A stretch of DNA of 24,716 nucleotides from NCBI GenBank assembly GCA_035268985.1, contig DATFJV010000133.1, positions 1 to 24,716 of the forward strand, read 5' to 3'. Position numbers and translations under genes: made by a program. This document shows, piece by piece, positions 1-7,787 of this stretch. Numbering within the stretch: position 1 is the first letter of the stretch; every line of letters begins with the position of its first letter. The notes under the pieces were generated by a model. The model ran no database searches and was not told the origin of the DNA. It worked only from the letters and a program-made list of their open reading frames with translations. This stretch comes from JAAYHV01 sp035268985 (GTDB lineage Bacteria; Bacillota; Clostridia; Peptostreptococcales; Anaerovoracaceae).

Positions 1-2
1 GA

Positions 3-668
3 GAATATATACTAAAAGAAACTGTTGCTCCTTCGGGGTATAATTCTTCGGATGTGGAGTATAAAGTATTAGTTGCCAAGGATAATGGAACTGTAACAAC
101 TTCAGTAGATGGTAAAACGGGTGAAGAATCAAATGAGATTACTATAGAAAATGCAGTGATAGATACTGCAGGTAATTTAAAAGTAACTAAAACCTTAGTA
201 GGTAATGCCAATGAAACAGACAAAGAATTTGATTTTACCGTTTCAATAGAAGGATTAAATGATACGTTTAACTATGAAGGAATCGGAGGAAAGGCTAACG
301 GAGTTATATCATTTACAGAAGGTATAGCGGGTTTTAGTTTAAAGGATGGTGAAGGTATAAATATACTGAATTTACCTAAAGAATCCGAGTTCACTATAAC
401 CGAGGAAGACTATACAGAAGATGGTTATGCCACAGTAAGTACTGGTAGTACAGGTCAAATCTTAGTTAACAGTATTGTAACTTCGAATTTTTTAAATACA
501 AAGTATATTGAAGAACCGGAAGATAACACACCATTAGAAGAACCGGAAGATAATACACCACTGTCACCTGAAACAGGAGACATGAATATAGCAAGGCTCC
601 TTATATTCTTAATAGTGAGTTGCATAGTTGCGATGGGAGCAATAGAAATAAAATATAAAAATAAATAA
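3..668 (+). CDS. Sortase-anchored pilin-like surface protein, C-terminal part (5' end outside window)
   Basis: The reading frame is open from the left edge (codons from position 3), so only about the last 221 residues are seen; the GTG at 54 is internal and not a credible start. The first visible residues, EYILKETVAPSGY, match the end of a Cna-B/SpaA-type isopeptide domain. A second beta-rich domain follows, opening LKVTKTLVGNANETDKEF, a pattern typical of isopeptide-forming pilin-type domains in Gram-positive surface proteins. Then come two copies of EEPEDNTPL, the motif LSPETGD, a hydrophobic helix and the short basic tail KYKNK. This is a cell-wall sorting signal, so the protein should be covalently attached to peptidoglycan or polymerised into a pilus. 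The motif reads SPETG, not LPXTG, resembling the (S/P)PXTG signals used by some clostridial class B sortases. No sortase gene is in the window. Confidence 0.85.
   Translation, partial: EYILKETVAPSGYNSSDVEYKVLVAKDNGTVTTSVDGKTGEESNEITIENAVIDTAGNLKVTKTLVGNANETDKEFDFTVSIEGLNDTFNYEGIGGKANGVISFTEGIAGFSLKDGEGINILNLPKESEFTITEEDYTEDGYATVSTGSTGQILVNSIVTSNFLNTKYIEEPEDNTPLEEPEDNTPLSPETGDMNIARLLIFLIVSCIVAMGAIEIKYKNK
510..563 (+). repeat. Tandem 27-bp repeat, two copies (EEPEDNTPL)
   Basis: Two head-to-tail 27-bp units (510-536 and 537-563) encode EEPEDNTPL twice and differ at only three bases. They form an acidic, proline-containing spacer directly before the sorting signal. Such in-frame units can vary in number between strains and change the length of the wall-spanning stalk (inference). 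Confidence 0.85.
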
Positions 669-697
669 TCATTAATAAAGAAATAAATGCTTTAGTT

Positions 698-734
698 AAA
701 AAAGAAACTGAAAATTAATTCAGTTTCTTTTTTT
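698..734. terminator. Bidirectional rho-independent terminator between surface protein and gltD
   Basis: A perfect 15-bp inverted repeat (698-712 pairing with 719-733) surrounds a 6-nt loop. Its core is GAAACTGAA/TTCAGTTTC. A run of T follows on the plus strand, and the run of A before the stem gives a U-run for transcripts read from the minus strand. It lies between two convergent genes, 29 nt after the surface-protein stop and 3 nt from the gltD stop, and can serve both. Confidence 0.85.
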
Positions 735-736
735 GG

Positions 737-2161
737 CTAAATTGTTTCTATTATTTTTTGAGCTATATTTCGGCCATCTGCTATGGCTTTGACCACAAGA
801 GATTGACCAAATCTGCAATCTCCTGCTGCAAATATGTTTTTGTTATTAGTAATATAATCATCTTTATTGATTTTTATTTTACCATCTTTTAGCAGATATT
901 CTTCCGGTCCAACAAATCCGGCTGCGATAATTGCTATGTCGCATTGAATGGTTTCTTCGCTACTAGGAACTTTTAACATTTTGTTATTTTCATCAAAACC
1001 AACTTTTATTGTTTTGATAGCAGTTAAATTGCTGTCAACATCTCTAATGAATTCCTCGATTGTTGTATTAAAAACTCTAGGGTCTTTTCCATAAATTTCC
1101 AAGGCTTCTTCTTGGCCGTAATCAGTTTTGAAAACTTTAGACCACTGTGGCCATGGGTTATCTTCGGCTCTTTCATCTGGCGGTTTTGGAAGCATTTCTA
1201 GTTGTATAACATTATTAGCACCTAATCTAATGCAGGTTCCAACGCAATCATTACCGGTATCTCCTCCGCCAATTACAACTACGGTTTTGTTTTTAATAAT
1301 GTTTTTTTTCAAATCAAGCAGATTATCAAGATATTTATCAGTAATACCTGTTAAAAAATCAACAGCAAAATATATATCTTTTCCTTTTCTGCCTGTAACA
1401 TTAAGATCTCTTGGTTTGGTAGAACCTAAAGCCAAAACAACTTTATCGTATTTAGCCAAGAGGGTTTTTGTTTTAATATCTGTACCTATATCTACATTCG
1501 CTACAAAGCTAATACCTTCTTCTTTTAAAACATCTATTTTTCTGTCAATGATTTTCTTATCCAACTTCATATTAGGAATTCCATTCATTAATAGTCCACC
1601 TAATCTTTTGTTTCTTTCATAAACAGTGACGGTAAATCCTGCTTTGTTAAGCTCATCTGCTGCTGCTAGACCTGTAGGGCCACTACCTACTATCGCAATT
1701 TTTATATTGTTTCTATTCTTGGGAGGTTTAGCATTTGCTAAACCTATCTCATAGGCCTTCTCTATTATTGAAAGCGCATTTTCTTTACTAGATACGGGCG
1801 TATCATTTTCGCCTAGTGTGCACGATTTTTCGCATAGGGCAGGGCAAACTCTACTTGTAAACTCGGGAAAATTGTTTGTTTTGATTAAACGTTTATATGC
1901 TTCTTCATAATTTCCTTTATAAAGCATGTCATTCCATTCAGGAATTAAATTATTTAATGGACAACCAGAAGTCATACCATTTAAGGTCATTCCAGATTGG
2001 CAAAAAGGAACACCACAATCCATACATCTTGAGGCTTGTTCCAATCGTTCATCTTCAGGTAAAGTTTCATGAAATTCATCGAAATTTTTAATTCTGTCCT
2101 TTGGAGGTATAGAATAGGAATCTTTTCTTTTGATTTTTATAAATCCTGTTGGGTTACCCAT
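737..2161 (-). CDS. gltD: Glutamate synthase small (beta) subunit
   Basis: This is the 474-residue NADPH-oxidising subunit that passes electrons through FAD and 4Fe-4S clusters to GltB for reductive transfer of glutamine nitrogen to 2-oxoglutarate. N-terminal cysteines (C46, C49, C54, C67 and C106, C110, C114) match the two-cluster domain of the family. The FAD Rossmann motif IVGSGPTG is at 157-164, and the NAD(P)H Rossmann motif IGGGDTG is near 297-303. The C-terminal AAGD motif with nearby glycines is the usual second FAD contact. I chose the ATG at 2161 because AAAGGAGG lies 7 nt upstream and the protein then begins MGNPTGF, the conserved family start; an upstream ATG at 2185 would add eight unconserved residues. 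The start overlaps the gltB stop, so the two are translationally coupled. Confidence 0.95.
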   Translation of the reverse strand: MGNPTGFIKIKRKDSYSIPPKDRIKNFDEFHETLPEDERLEQASRCMDCGVPFCQSGMTLNGMTSGCPLNNLIPEWNDMLYKGNYEEAYKRLIKTNNFPEFTSRVCPALCEKSCTLGENDTPVSSKENALSIIEKAYEIGLANAKPPKNRNNIKIAIVGSGPTGLAAADELNKAGFTVTVYERNKRLGGLLMNGIPNMKLDKKIIDRKIDVLKEEGISFVANVDIGTDIKTKTLLAKYDKVVLALGSTKPRDLNVTGRKGKDIYFAVDFLTGITDKYLDNLLDLKKNIIKNKTVVVIGGGDTGNDCVGTCIRLGANNVIQLEMLPKPPDERAEDNPWPQWSKVFKTDYGQEEALEIYGKDPRVFNTTIEEFIRDVDSNLTAIKTIKVGFDENNKMLKVPSSEETIQCDIAIIAAGFVGPEEYLLKDGKIKINKDDYITNNKNIFAAGDCRFGQSLVVKAIADGRNIAQKIIETI

Positions 2162-5100
2162 TTTTATGCCTCCTTTCAAGTTCATAAAAAGCTGCTATTT
2201 GACTTTCTTTTACACTTAAACCTTTAGTTTCAAGGGAAGCAATAGCCTTTAGCATTTTGCTGTAATCTTCAGGAATAATCTTTTTAAACTTAGGAAGATA
2301 CGTTTTAAAATTTGTTAAAATTAGTCTTCCTTTTTCTGAATTAGTTCTAGCAACATGTTCAGTAATCAAATTTTTCAGCTCAATTACGTCGTCTTTTTCA
2401 GTGACTGCGGAAAAACTTATCATTTTCTTATTTAATTTAGTGTAAATGTCATTTTTTTCATCAAGTACATAAGCAATACCTCCGCTCATACCCGCTGCAA
2501 AGTTCTTCCCAATTTTACCTAAAACAGCTACTCTGCCGCCTGTCATATACTCACAGCCGTGGTCGCCTAATCCCTCTACAACTGCGTATATTCCAGAATT
2601 TCTAACGCAAAATCTTTCTCCGGCAACACCATTTATATATGCTTTTCCTGATGTTGCACCGTAAAACGCAACATTACCGATAACTATATTTTCATCTTGC
2701 ACTATTTTGCTAGTGCTTGGAGGCTTGATGCTTAAAATGCCTCCAGATAAGCCTTTACCAAAATAGTCGTTGCTATCACCTTCCAGTGATATGGTCAGAC
2801 CCTTAGGTATGAATGCTCCGAAACTTTGTCCTCCTGCGCCATAGCAATTGACATTAAAGGTATCATCTTTTAAAGTATCGTTATATAATTTGGAAATCTT
2901 AGAACCCAATAAAGTTCCAAAAGCTCTATCCGTATTAGTAACAACGATTTCAGCCTTTTGCTTATTATGAATATCTTTCAAATTAAATGAGTTTATAGAA
3001 AGCTTTTCATCAGTTCTTTCTTCCAATTTAAAATCAAACGAGTTTTCGGAATTAAAAATCATTCCCTTTTTATCATAGCAGTTGTATTCCAATACTTCGG
3101 ATAAGTTGAACTTTTTATACTTTTCTTCCAAAGAAGTTTTTTGCTTAAGTAGATCGCTTCTGCCAACTAATTCATCTACGGTTTTTACTCCAAGTTTTGC
3201 CATATATTCCCTTAATTCTTGGGCAATAAATTCCATAAATGTAATTATGTATTCAGGTTTACCTTTAAAATTTTTTCTTAATTCAGGATCCTGAGTAGCA
3301 ATTCCGGTAGGGCAGGTATTTAGGCTGCAAACTCGCATCATTACACAGCCTAATACTACAAGTGGTGCTGTGGCGAAACCAAACTCTTCTGCACCCAACA
3401 TTGCAGCTATGGCAACATCTCTTCCTGTCATTAGCTTTCCATCAGTTTCCAAACGTACATGATCTCTTAAATTATTTTGCATCAATGCTTTATGTACCTC
3501 GGATAGACCAAGTTCCCATGGCATACCTGCATTTGTTATACTGCTTTTTGGGGCAGCACCTGTTCCTCCGTCATAACCGGATACAAGTATTAATTCGGCT
3601 CCAGCTTTTGCTACACCGCATGCAATAGTTCCTATACCGGCTTCTGATGTTAATTTTACAGATATTCTCGCATCATTGTTAGCGCACTTCAAATCATAAA
3701 TTAATTCAGCTAAATCTTCTATGGAATATATATCGTGGTGTGGAGGCGGAGAGATAAGTCCTACTCCAGGGGTTGAATTTCTAGTTTTTGCAACCCAAGG
3801 ATATACTTTTTCTCCTGGTATGTGACCGCCTTCGCCAGGCTTAGCACCTTGTGCCATTTTTATTTGTATCTCTTTGGCGTTAATCAAATATGAACTAGTA
3901 ACACCAAATCTACCAGACGCAACTTGTTTAACTGCGGAATTTTTGTTAACCTTGTTACTTGTATTGAATCTTTCTTTTAATTCTCCGCCTTCTCCAGTGT
4001 TGGATTTCCCCCCGATTCTATTCATTGCAATTGCAAGTGCTTCATGAGCTTCAACTGAAAGGGAACCATAACTCATCGCACCAGTTTGAAATCTTTTCAT
4101 TATTGATTCTTTGGATTCGACTTCACCTATAGGAATACTTCTTTTAGGATAATCAAACTCAATAAAATCTCTCAAAGTGCTCGGAGCATTTTTATCATTA
4201 ATTAGCTTAGAATATTCTTTAAAAAGCAAATAGTCATTTGTGCGAGTGGACATTTGTAAAAGGTGTATAGTCTTAGGATTATACAAATGCTCTTCTTCGT
4301 TTCCTCTCATGCTAAACTTACCATAGCTGTTTAAAGATAATGAATTTTCATTCTTAGCTGGCGCAAAAGCTTTTTTATGCAAATCATTAACTTGCTTTTC
4401 TATATCTAAAATGCCTATTCCTTCAATTCTACTTACAGTATTGGTAAAATATTTCTGAATAACATCACTGTTAATTCCTACGGCTTCAAATATTTGAGCT
4501 CCTAGGTAGGATTGGACTGTTGAAATACCCATTTTAGAAGCTATTTTCATCACTCCTAATAAGATGGCATTATTATAGTCATCTACTGCCGCATAATAGT
4601 CTTTATTAAGTAAACCATCTTTGTCTAAGTGCCTTAATGTTTCTTGTGCTAAATACGGATTAACTGCACTTGCACCATATCCTAGCAATGTGGCAAAATG
4701 ATGTACATCTCTTGCTTCTCCAGTTTCTATAATTAATGAAGTTCTAGTACGTTTTTTTGTATTAACCAAATGTTGTTGCACAGCAGATACTGCCAAAAGA
4801 GAAGGAATAGCAACTGTGTTTTCGTTAATCCCTTTGTCAGTTAAAATTAAGAAATTGGCTCCATTTTCAAAAGCGTTATCAATTTCGCTAAATAAACGTT
4901 GGATAGCTTTTTCCAAGCTTGTATTTTTGTAGTATAAAGTTGAAACATCTGTTACCTTAAAACCATCTATACTCATATTTCTAATCTTCAATAAATCAGT
5001 GTTCGTGAGTATAGGATTGTTTATTTTTAATATTTTACAATTTTCTGGAGTTTGCTCTAATAAATTACCATCTGTTCCAAGATACACTGAAGTGCTAGTA

Positions 5101-6662
5101 ACTATTTCTTCTCTAATAGAATCTATTGGTGGATTAGTAACTTGAGCAAACACTTGGTTGAAATAATTAAATAGAGGTTGATGCTCCTTCGATAAAGCAG
5201 GAAGAGGGGTGTCGTTCCCCATTGAAGCAATGGATTCTTTTCTATCCAAAGACATTGGAAGTATTGACTTCATGACTTCTTCGTATGTATATCCGAAATT
5301 TGTTTGAAGCCTTAATAAATCCTCTTTACTATATTCCTCGTTTCTAATATTTGGAATATGAAGTTCTTTAAGACTAATAATATTTAAATCAAGCCATTCC
5401 CCATAAGGGTATTCCTTCGCATAATGCTCCTTTAATTGATTATCAAGTATCAATTTACCTGATGATGTATCAACTAGAAACATTTTGCCAGGATATAGCC
5501 TTTCCTTTTTTATAATCTTTTCCTCTGGTATATTTACTGCTCCTACTTCAGAGGCCATTATTATTTGGTTTTCATCAGTCAAATAATATCTCGATGGTCT
5601 TAACCCGTTTCTATCAAGTATAGCACCTAATATATCACCATCTGTATAGTATATGCACGCAGGGCCGTCCCAGGGTTCCATCATAGTGGAATAATACTGG
5701 TAAAAATCCCTTACATTTTGGCTAAGTGTTTTGTTTTTAGACCAAGGCTCGGGCATCATTATTGTGCTTGCCAGTGGTAAATCTATTCCATTCATAAGGA
5801 AGAATTCAAGGGTGTTATCAAACATTGCTGAATCAGAACCTTCAGAATTAACAACAGGTAATACCTTGTGTAGATCCTTTTTTAGATAATCAGAAGCCAT
5901 AGTTTCTTCCCTGGCCAGCATTTTATCAGCATTACCCTTAATAGTATTTATTTCACCATTATGAACGATATACCTATATGGATGGGCTCTGTTCCAAGAA
6001 GGGACTGTATTCGTTGAAAATCTAGAGTGAACCATTGCTATGGCAGACTTGTATTCTTTGTTTTGCAAATCAGTATAAAAAAGTCTTAGTTGATCGACTA
6101 AAAACATTCCCTTGTATACTATAGTTCTGCATGACAAAGATACCACATATGAATCGTTATCAGCTTTTTCAAACATTCTGCGAACAATATATAGCTTTCT
6201 ATCAAATTCCATGGCCGACTTACAGTTTTTTGGCTTTTCAATAAAGCACTGACATATTTTAGGCATACAAGACAAAGCCTTATTTCCTAATATGGAGGTT
6301 TGAGTTGGGACATCTCTCCAACCCAAACTTTTTAAATTTTCTTTTTCCAGTACATATTCAAAAAGTTTTTTAGACTGATTCTCTTTTACTCCATCTTGAG
6401 AAAGAAAAAACATTCCAATGCCATAGGAACGTTCCTTATTATTAAGATTAATCCCTGATTTCTTGTAGAAAAAATCATGGGGTATTTGTGTTAATATTCC
6501 TACACCATCACCGGTTTTTCCATCGGCGTCTTTACCCGCCCTATGTTCTAAATTTTCAACTATTTGTAATGCATTTTCTACTGTTTCCCTAGTTCTTCGA
6601 CCATCGATATTAATGCAGGCCCCTATTCCGCAATTATCGTGGTCAATAATTTTTTGTCCCAT
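2154..6662 (-). CDS. gltB: Glutamate synthase large (alpha) subunit
   Basis: At 1502 residues this is full length for the family. The N-terminal class II glutamine amidotransferase domain begins HDNCGIG; C11 should become the N-terminal nucleophile after removal of a ten-residue propeptide. Ammonia released there is channelled to the central FMN-binding synthase domain, which makes glutamate from 2-oxoglutarate. The 3Fe-4S cysteines are C1106, C1112 and C1117 in the CVMMRVCSLNTCPTG segment. The C-terminal part has the repeated GG/GxxxG pattern of the beta-helix domain (GLSGGIL, MTGGRVAVLG, AAGMSGGIAYV). The ATG at 6662 has AGGGGTG just upstream. It is first in an operon with gltD, and no dedicated regulator gene of the GltC type is adjacent. 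Together the two genes provide the nitrogen-assimilating GOGAT step. Confidence 0.96.
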   Translation of the reverse strand: MGQKIIDHDNCGIGACINIDGRRTRETVENALQIVENLEHRAGKDADGKTGDGVGILTQIPHDFFYKKSGINLNNKERSYGIGMFFLSQDGVKENQSKKLFEYVLEKENLKSLGWRDVPTQTSILGNKALSCMPKICQCFIEKPKNCKSAMEFDRKLYIVRRMFEKADNDSYVVSLSCRTIVYKGMFLVDQLRLFYTDLQNKEYKSAIAMVHSRFSTNTVPSWNRAHPYRYIVHNGEINTIKGNADKMLAREETMASDYLKKDLHKVLPVVNSEGSDSAMFDNTLEFFLMNGIDLPLASTIMMPEPWSKNKTLSQNVRDFYQYYSTMMEPWDGPACIYYTDGDILGAILDRNGLRPSRYYLTDENQIIMASEVGAVNIPEEKIIKKERLYPGKMFLVDTSSGKLILDNQLKEHYAKEYPYGEWLDLNIISLKELHIPNIRNEEYSKEDLLRLQTNFGYTYEEVMKSILPMSLDRKESIASMGNDTPLPALSKEHQPLFNYFNQVFAQVTNPPIDSIREEIVTSTSVYLGTDGNLLEQTPENCKILKINNPILTNTDLLKIRNMSIDGFKVTDVSTLYYKNTSLEKAIQRLFSEIDNAFENGANFLILTDKGINENTVAIPSLLAVSAVQQHLVNTKKRTRTSLIIETGEARDVHHFATLLGYGASAVNPYLAQETLRHLDKDGLLNKDYYAAVDDYNNAILLGVMKIASKMGISTVQSYLGAQIFEAVGINSDVIQKYFTNTVSRIEGIGILDIEKQVNDLHKKAFAPAKNENSLSLNSYGKFSMRGNEEEHLYNPKTIHLLQMSTRTNDYLLFKEYSKLINDKNAPSTLRDFIEFDYPKRSIPIGEVESKESIMKRFQTGAMSYGSLSVEAHEALAIAMNRIGGKSNTGEGGELKERFNTSNKVNKNSAVKQVASGRFGVTSSYLINAKEIQIKMAQGAKPGEGGHIPGEKVYPWVAKTRNSTPGVGLISPPPHHDIYSIEDLAELIYDLKCANNDARISVKLTSEAGIGTIACGVAKAGAELILVSGYDGGTGAAPKSSITNAGMPWELGLSEVHKALMQNNLRDHVRLETDGKLMTGRDVAIAAMLGAEEFGFATAPLVVLGCVMMRVCSLNTCPTGIATQDPELRKNFKGKPEYIITFMEFIAQELREYMAKLGVKTVDELVGRSDLLKQKTSLEEKYKKFNLSEVLEYNCYDKKGMIFNSENSFDFKLEERTDEKLSINSFNLKDIHNKQKAEIVVTNTDRAFGTLLGSKISKLYNDTLKDDTFNVNCYGAGGQSFGAFIPKGLTISLEGDSNDYFGKGLSGGILSIKPPSTSKIVQDENIVIGNVAFYGATSGKAYINGVAGERFCVRNSGIYAVVEGLGDHGCEYMTGGRVAVLGKIGKNFAAGMSGGIAYVLDEKNDIYTKLNKKMISFSAVTEKDDVIELKNLITEHVARTNSEKGRLILTNFKTYLPKFKKIIPEDYSKMLKAIASLETKGLSVKESQIAAFYELERRHKNG

Positions 6663-6707
6663 TTCACCCCTACTTTCCGTGTACCAAAATCAATACATTA
6701 TTAACTA

Positions 6708-6736
6708 ATTATATGATGCAAAGGTGCATACGTCAA
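6708..6736 (-). promoter_or_regulatory. gltBD promoter
   Basis: Reading the minus strand, TTGACG (6736-6731) is followed by exactly 17 nt and a perfect TATAAT (6713-6708), a strong sigma-A type promoter. Transcription would start near 6700, leaving a leader of about 40 nt before gltB. The spacer carries a palindrome, listed separately. Confidence 0.8.
6716..6729. promoter_or_regulatory. Palindrome ATGCA-AAGG-TGCAT within the gltBD promoter spacer
   Basis: Perfect 5-bp arms with a 4-nt centre lie exactly between the -10 and -35 of the gltBD promoter. A repressor bound there would block RNA polymerase, so this is a candidate operator for nitrogen control. The arms are short and chance occurrence is possible. 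Confidence 0.35.
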
Positions 6737-6820
6737 GATAAATTGTGAAATTAAATAAAAAAATATTAGATTAATTGTATGATTAAAGAAAATAAGAAGA
6801 AATATGGAGATTATTTATAG

Positions 6821-6849
6821 TTGTTAAATAGGTATGTATGGCATATAAT
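6821..6849 (+). promoter_or_regulatory. Promoter of the 5'-nucleotidase / hybrid kinase pair
   Basis: TTGTTA (6821-6826), a 17-nt spacer and a perfect TATAAT (6844-6849) lie 28 nt before the start codon at 6878. The ribosome binding site TTGGAGG follows. The leader is only about 20 nt, too short for a riboswitch. Confidence 0.7.
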
Positions 6850-6877
6850 TGATGTATAGAGTAATTGGAGGTTTTAT

Positions 6878-7777
6878 ATGTCACTAAGTTTAGATAACAC
6901 TTTAGTAGTTGGGATATCTTCAAGAGCATTATTTGATCTTGAAGAAGAAAATAGAATTTACGAAGAAGATGGACTTAAGGCATATTCTGAGTATCAAATA
7001 GTCAACGAAAAAAAGATATTAAAACCAGGGTCTGGATTCCAACTCGTTAAAGCTCTGCATAACTTAAACACTATTACTGACAAGAGAAGACTAACAGAGA
7101 TAATTATAATGTCTAGAAATAGTGCGGATACGAGTTTAAGAGTGTTTAATTCAATAGACCATTATGGATTGGATATTACCAGAGCTGCTTTGGTGGGAGG
7201 AGTAGGGATCTCTCCATATTTAAAAGCATTTAAAACGGATTTGTTTTTATCTGCAAATGAAGGGGATGTGCAAGAGGCAGGAAATGCTGGAATAGCATCG
7301 GGGTTAATATGCACAAGCCCGAATTTTAATATTGATGTAAATAAACCTATAGATAAGATAAGAATAGCCTTTGACGGAGATGCTGTAATATTTTCTGATG
7401 AATCAGAAAGGATATATAAGGAAAAGGGTCTTGAAGCTTTTATTGAACATGAAAGAAATAATGCTAATAAACCTCTTCCAGAGGGTCCATTTGCTAAGCT
7501 TTTAAAAACTATTTCTTTTATTCAAAATGAATTTGGTAAAGATGCTCCTATTAGAACTGCCCTTGTAACATCTAGAAATGCCTTGGCACATGAAAGGGTT
7601 ATAAGGACACTTATGGCATGGGATGTAAGAGTAGACGAAGCCTTTTTCCTAGGTGGAGTAGATAAAAGTGAGGTTATTGAAGCTTTTGGATCTAACATTT
7701 TTTTCGATGATCAATATGTACATGTAAATCCTGCGTCAAAATTTGTACCATCGGCAAAGGTTCCGTATAAAATGTAA
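6878..7777 (+). CDS. Cytosolic 5'-nucleotidase (cN-I family)
   Basis: This 299-residue soluble protein resembles the cytosolic 5'-nucleotidase I family best known from animals (5-nucleotidase family, HAD-like fold), which removes phosphate from nucleoside monophosphates such as AMP or dNMPs. Family blocks seen in order are ISSRALFDLEEE near residue 14, the IDHYGLDITRA block near 90, AFDGDAVIFSDESERIY near 165, VTSRNALAHERV near 225 and IFFDDQYVHV near 275. The FDGDAVIFSDESE segment carries the acidic, metal-binding catalytic region. No signal peptide or membrane segment is present. It starts at an ATG with GGAGG about 7 nt upstream and is followed after only 10 nt by a hybrid histidine kinase, so the two are almost certainly cotranscribed. 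The actual nucleotide substrate cannot be read from sequence. Confidence 0.88.
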   Translation: MSLSLDNTLVVGISSRALFDLEEENRIYEEDGLKAYSEYQIVNEKKILKPGSGFQLVKALHNLNTITDKRRLTEIIIMSRNSADTSLRVFNSIDHYGLDITRAALVGGVGISPYLKAFKTDLFLSANEGDVQEAGNAGIASGLICTSPNFNIDVNKPIDKIRIAFDGDAVIFSDESERIYKEKGLEAFIEHERNNANKPLPEGPFAKLLKTISFIQNEFGKDAPIRTALVTSRNALAHERVIRTLMAWDVRVDEAFFLGGVDKSEVIEAFGSNIFFDDQYVHVNPASKFVPSAKVPYKM

Positions 7778-7787
7778 AGGGGAATAA

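Noticed and set aside
1128..1622. 164-codon plus-strand frame opposite gltD
   Set aside because: It lies wholly inside a well-supported conserved gene on the other strand, with no ribosome binding site and no recognisable domain.
2162..2185. Upstream ATG start for gltD at 2185
   Set aside because: It adds eight unconserved residues. The ATG at 2161 has an ideal ribosome binding site and gives the conserved MGNPTGF start.
6663..6877. Riboswitch or T-box in the 215-bp divergent region
   Set aside because: Promoters on both strands account for the region, and the leaders are only about 20 and 40 nt.
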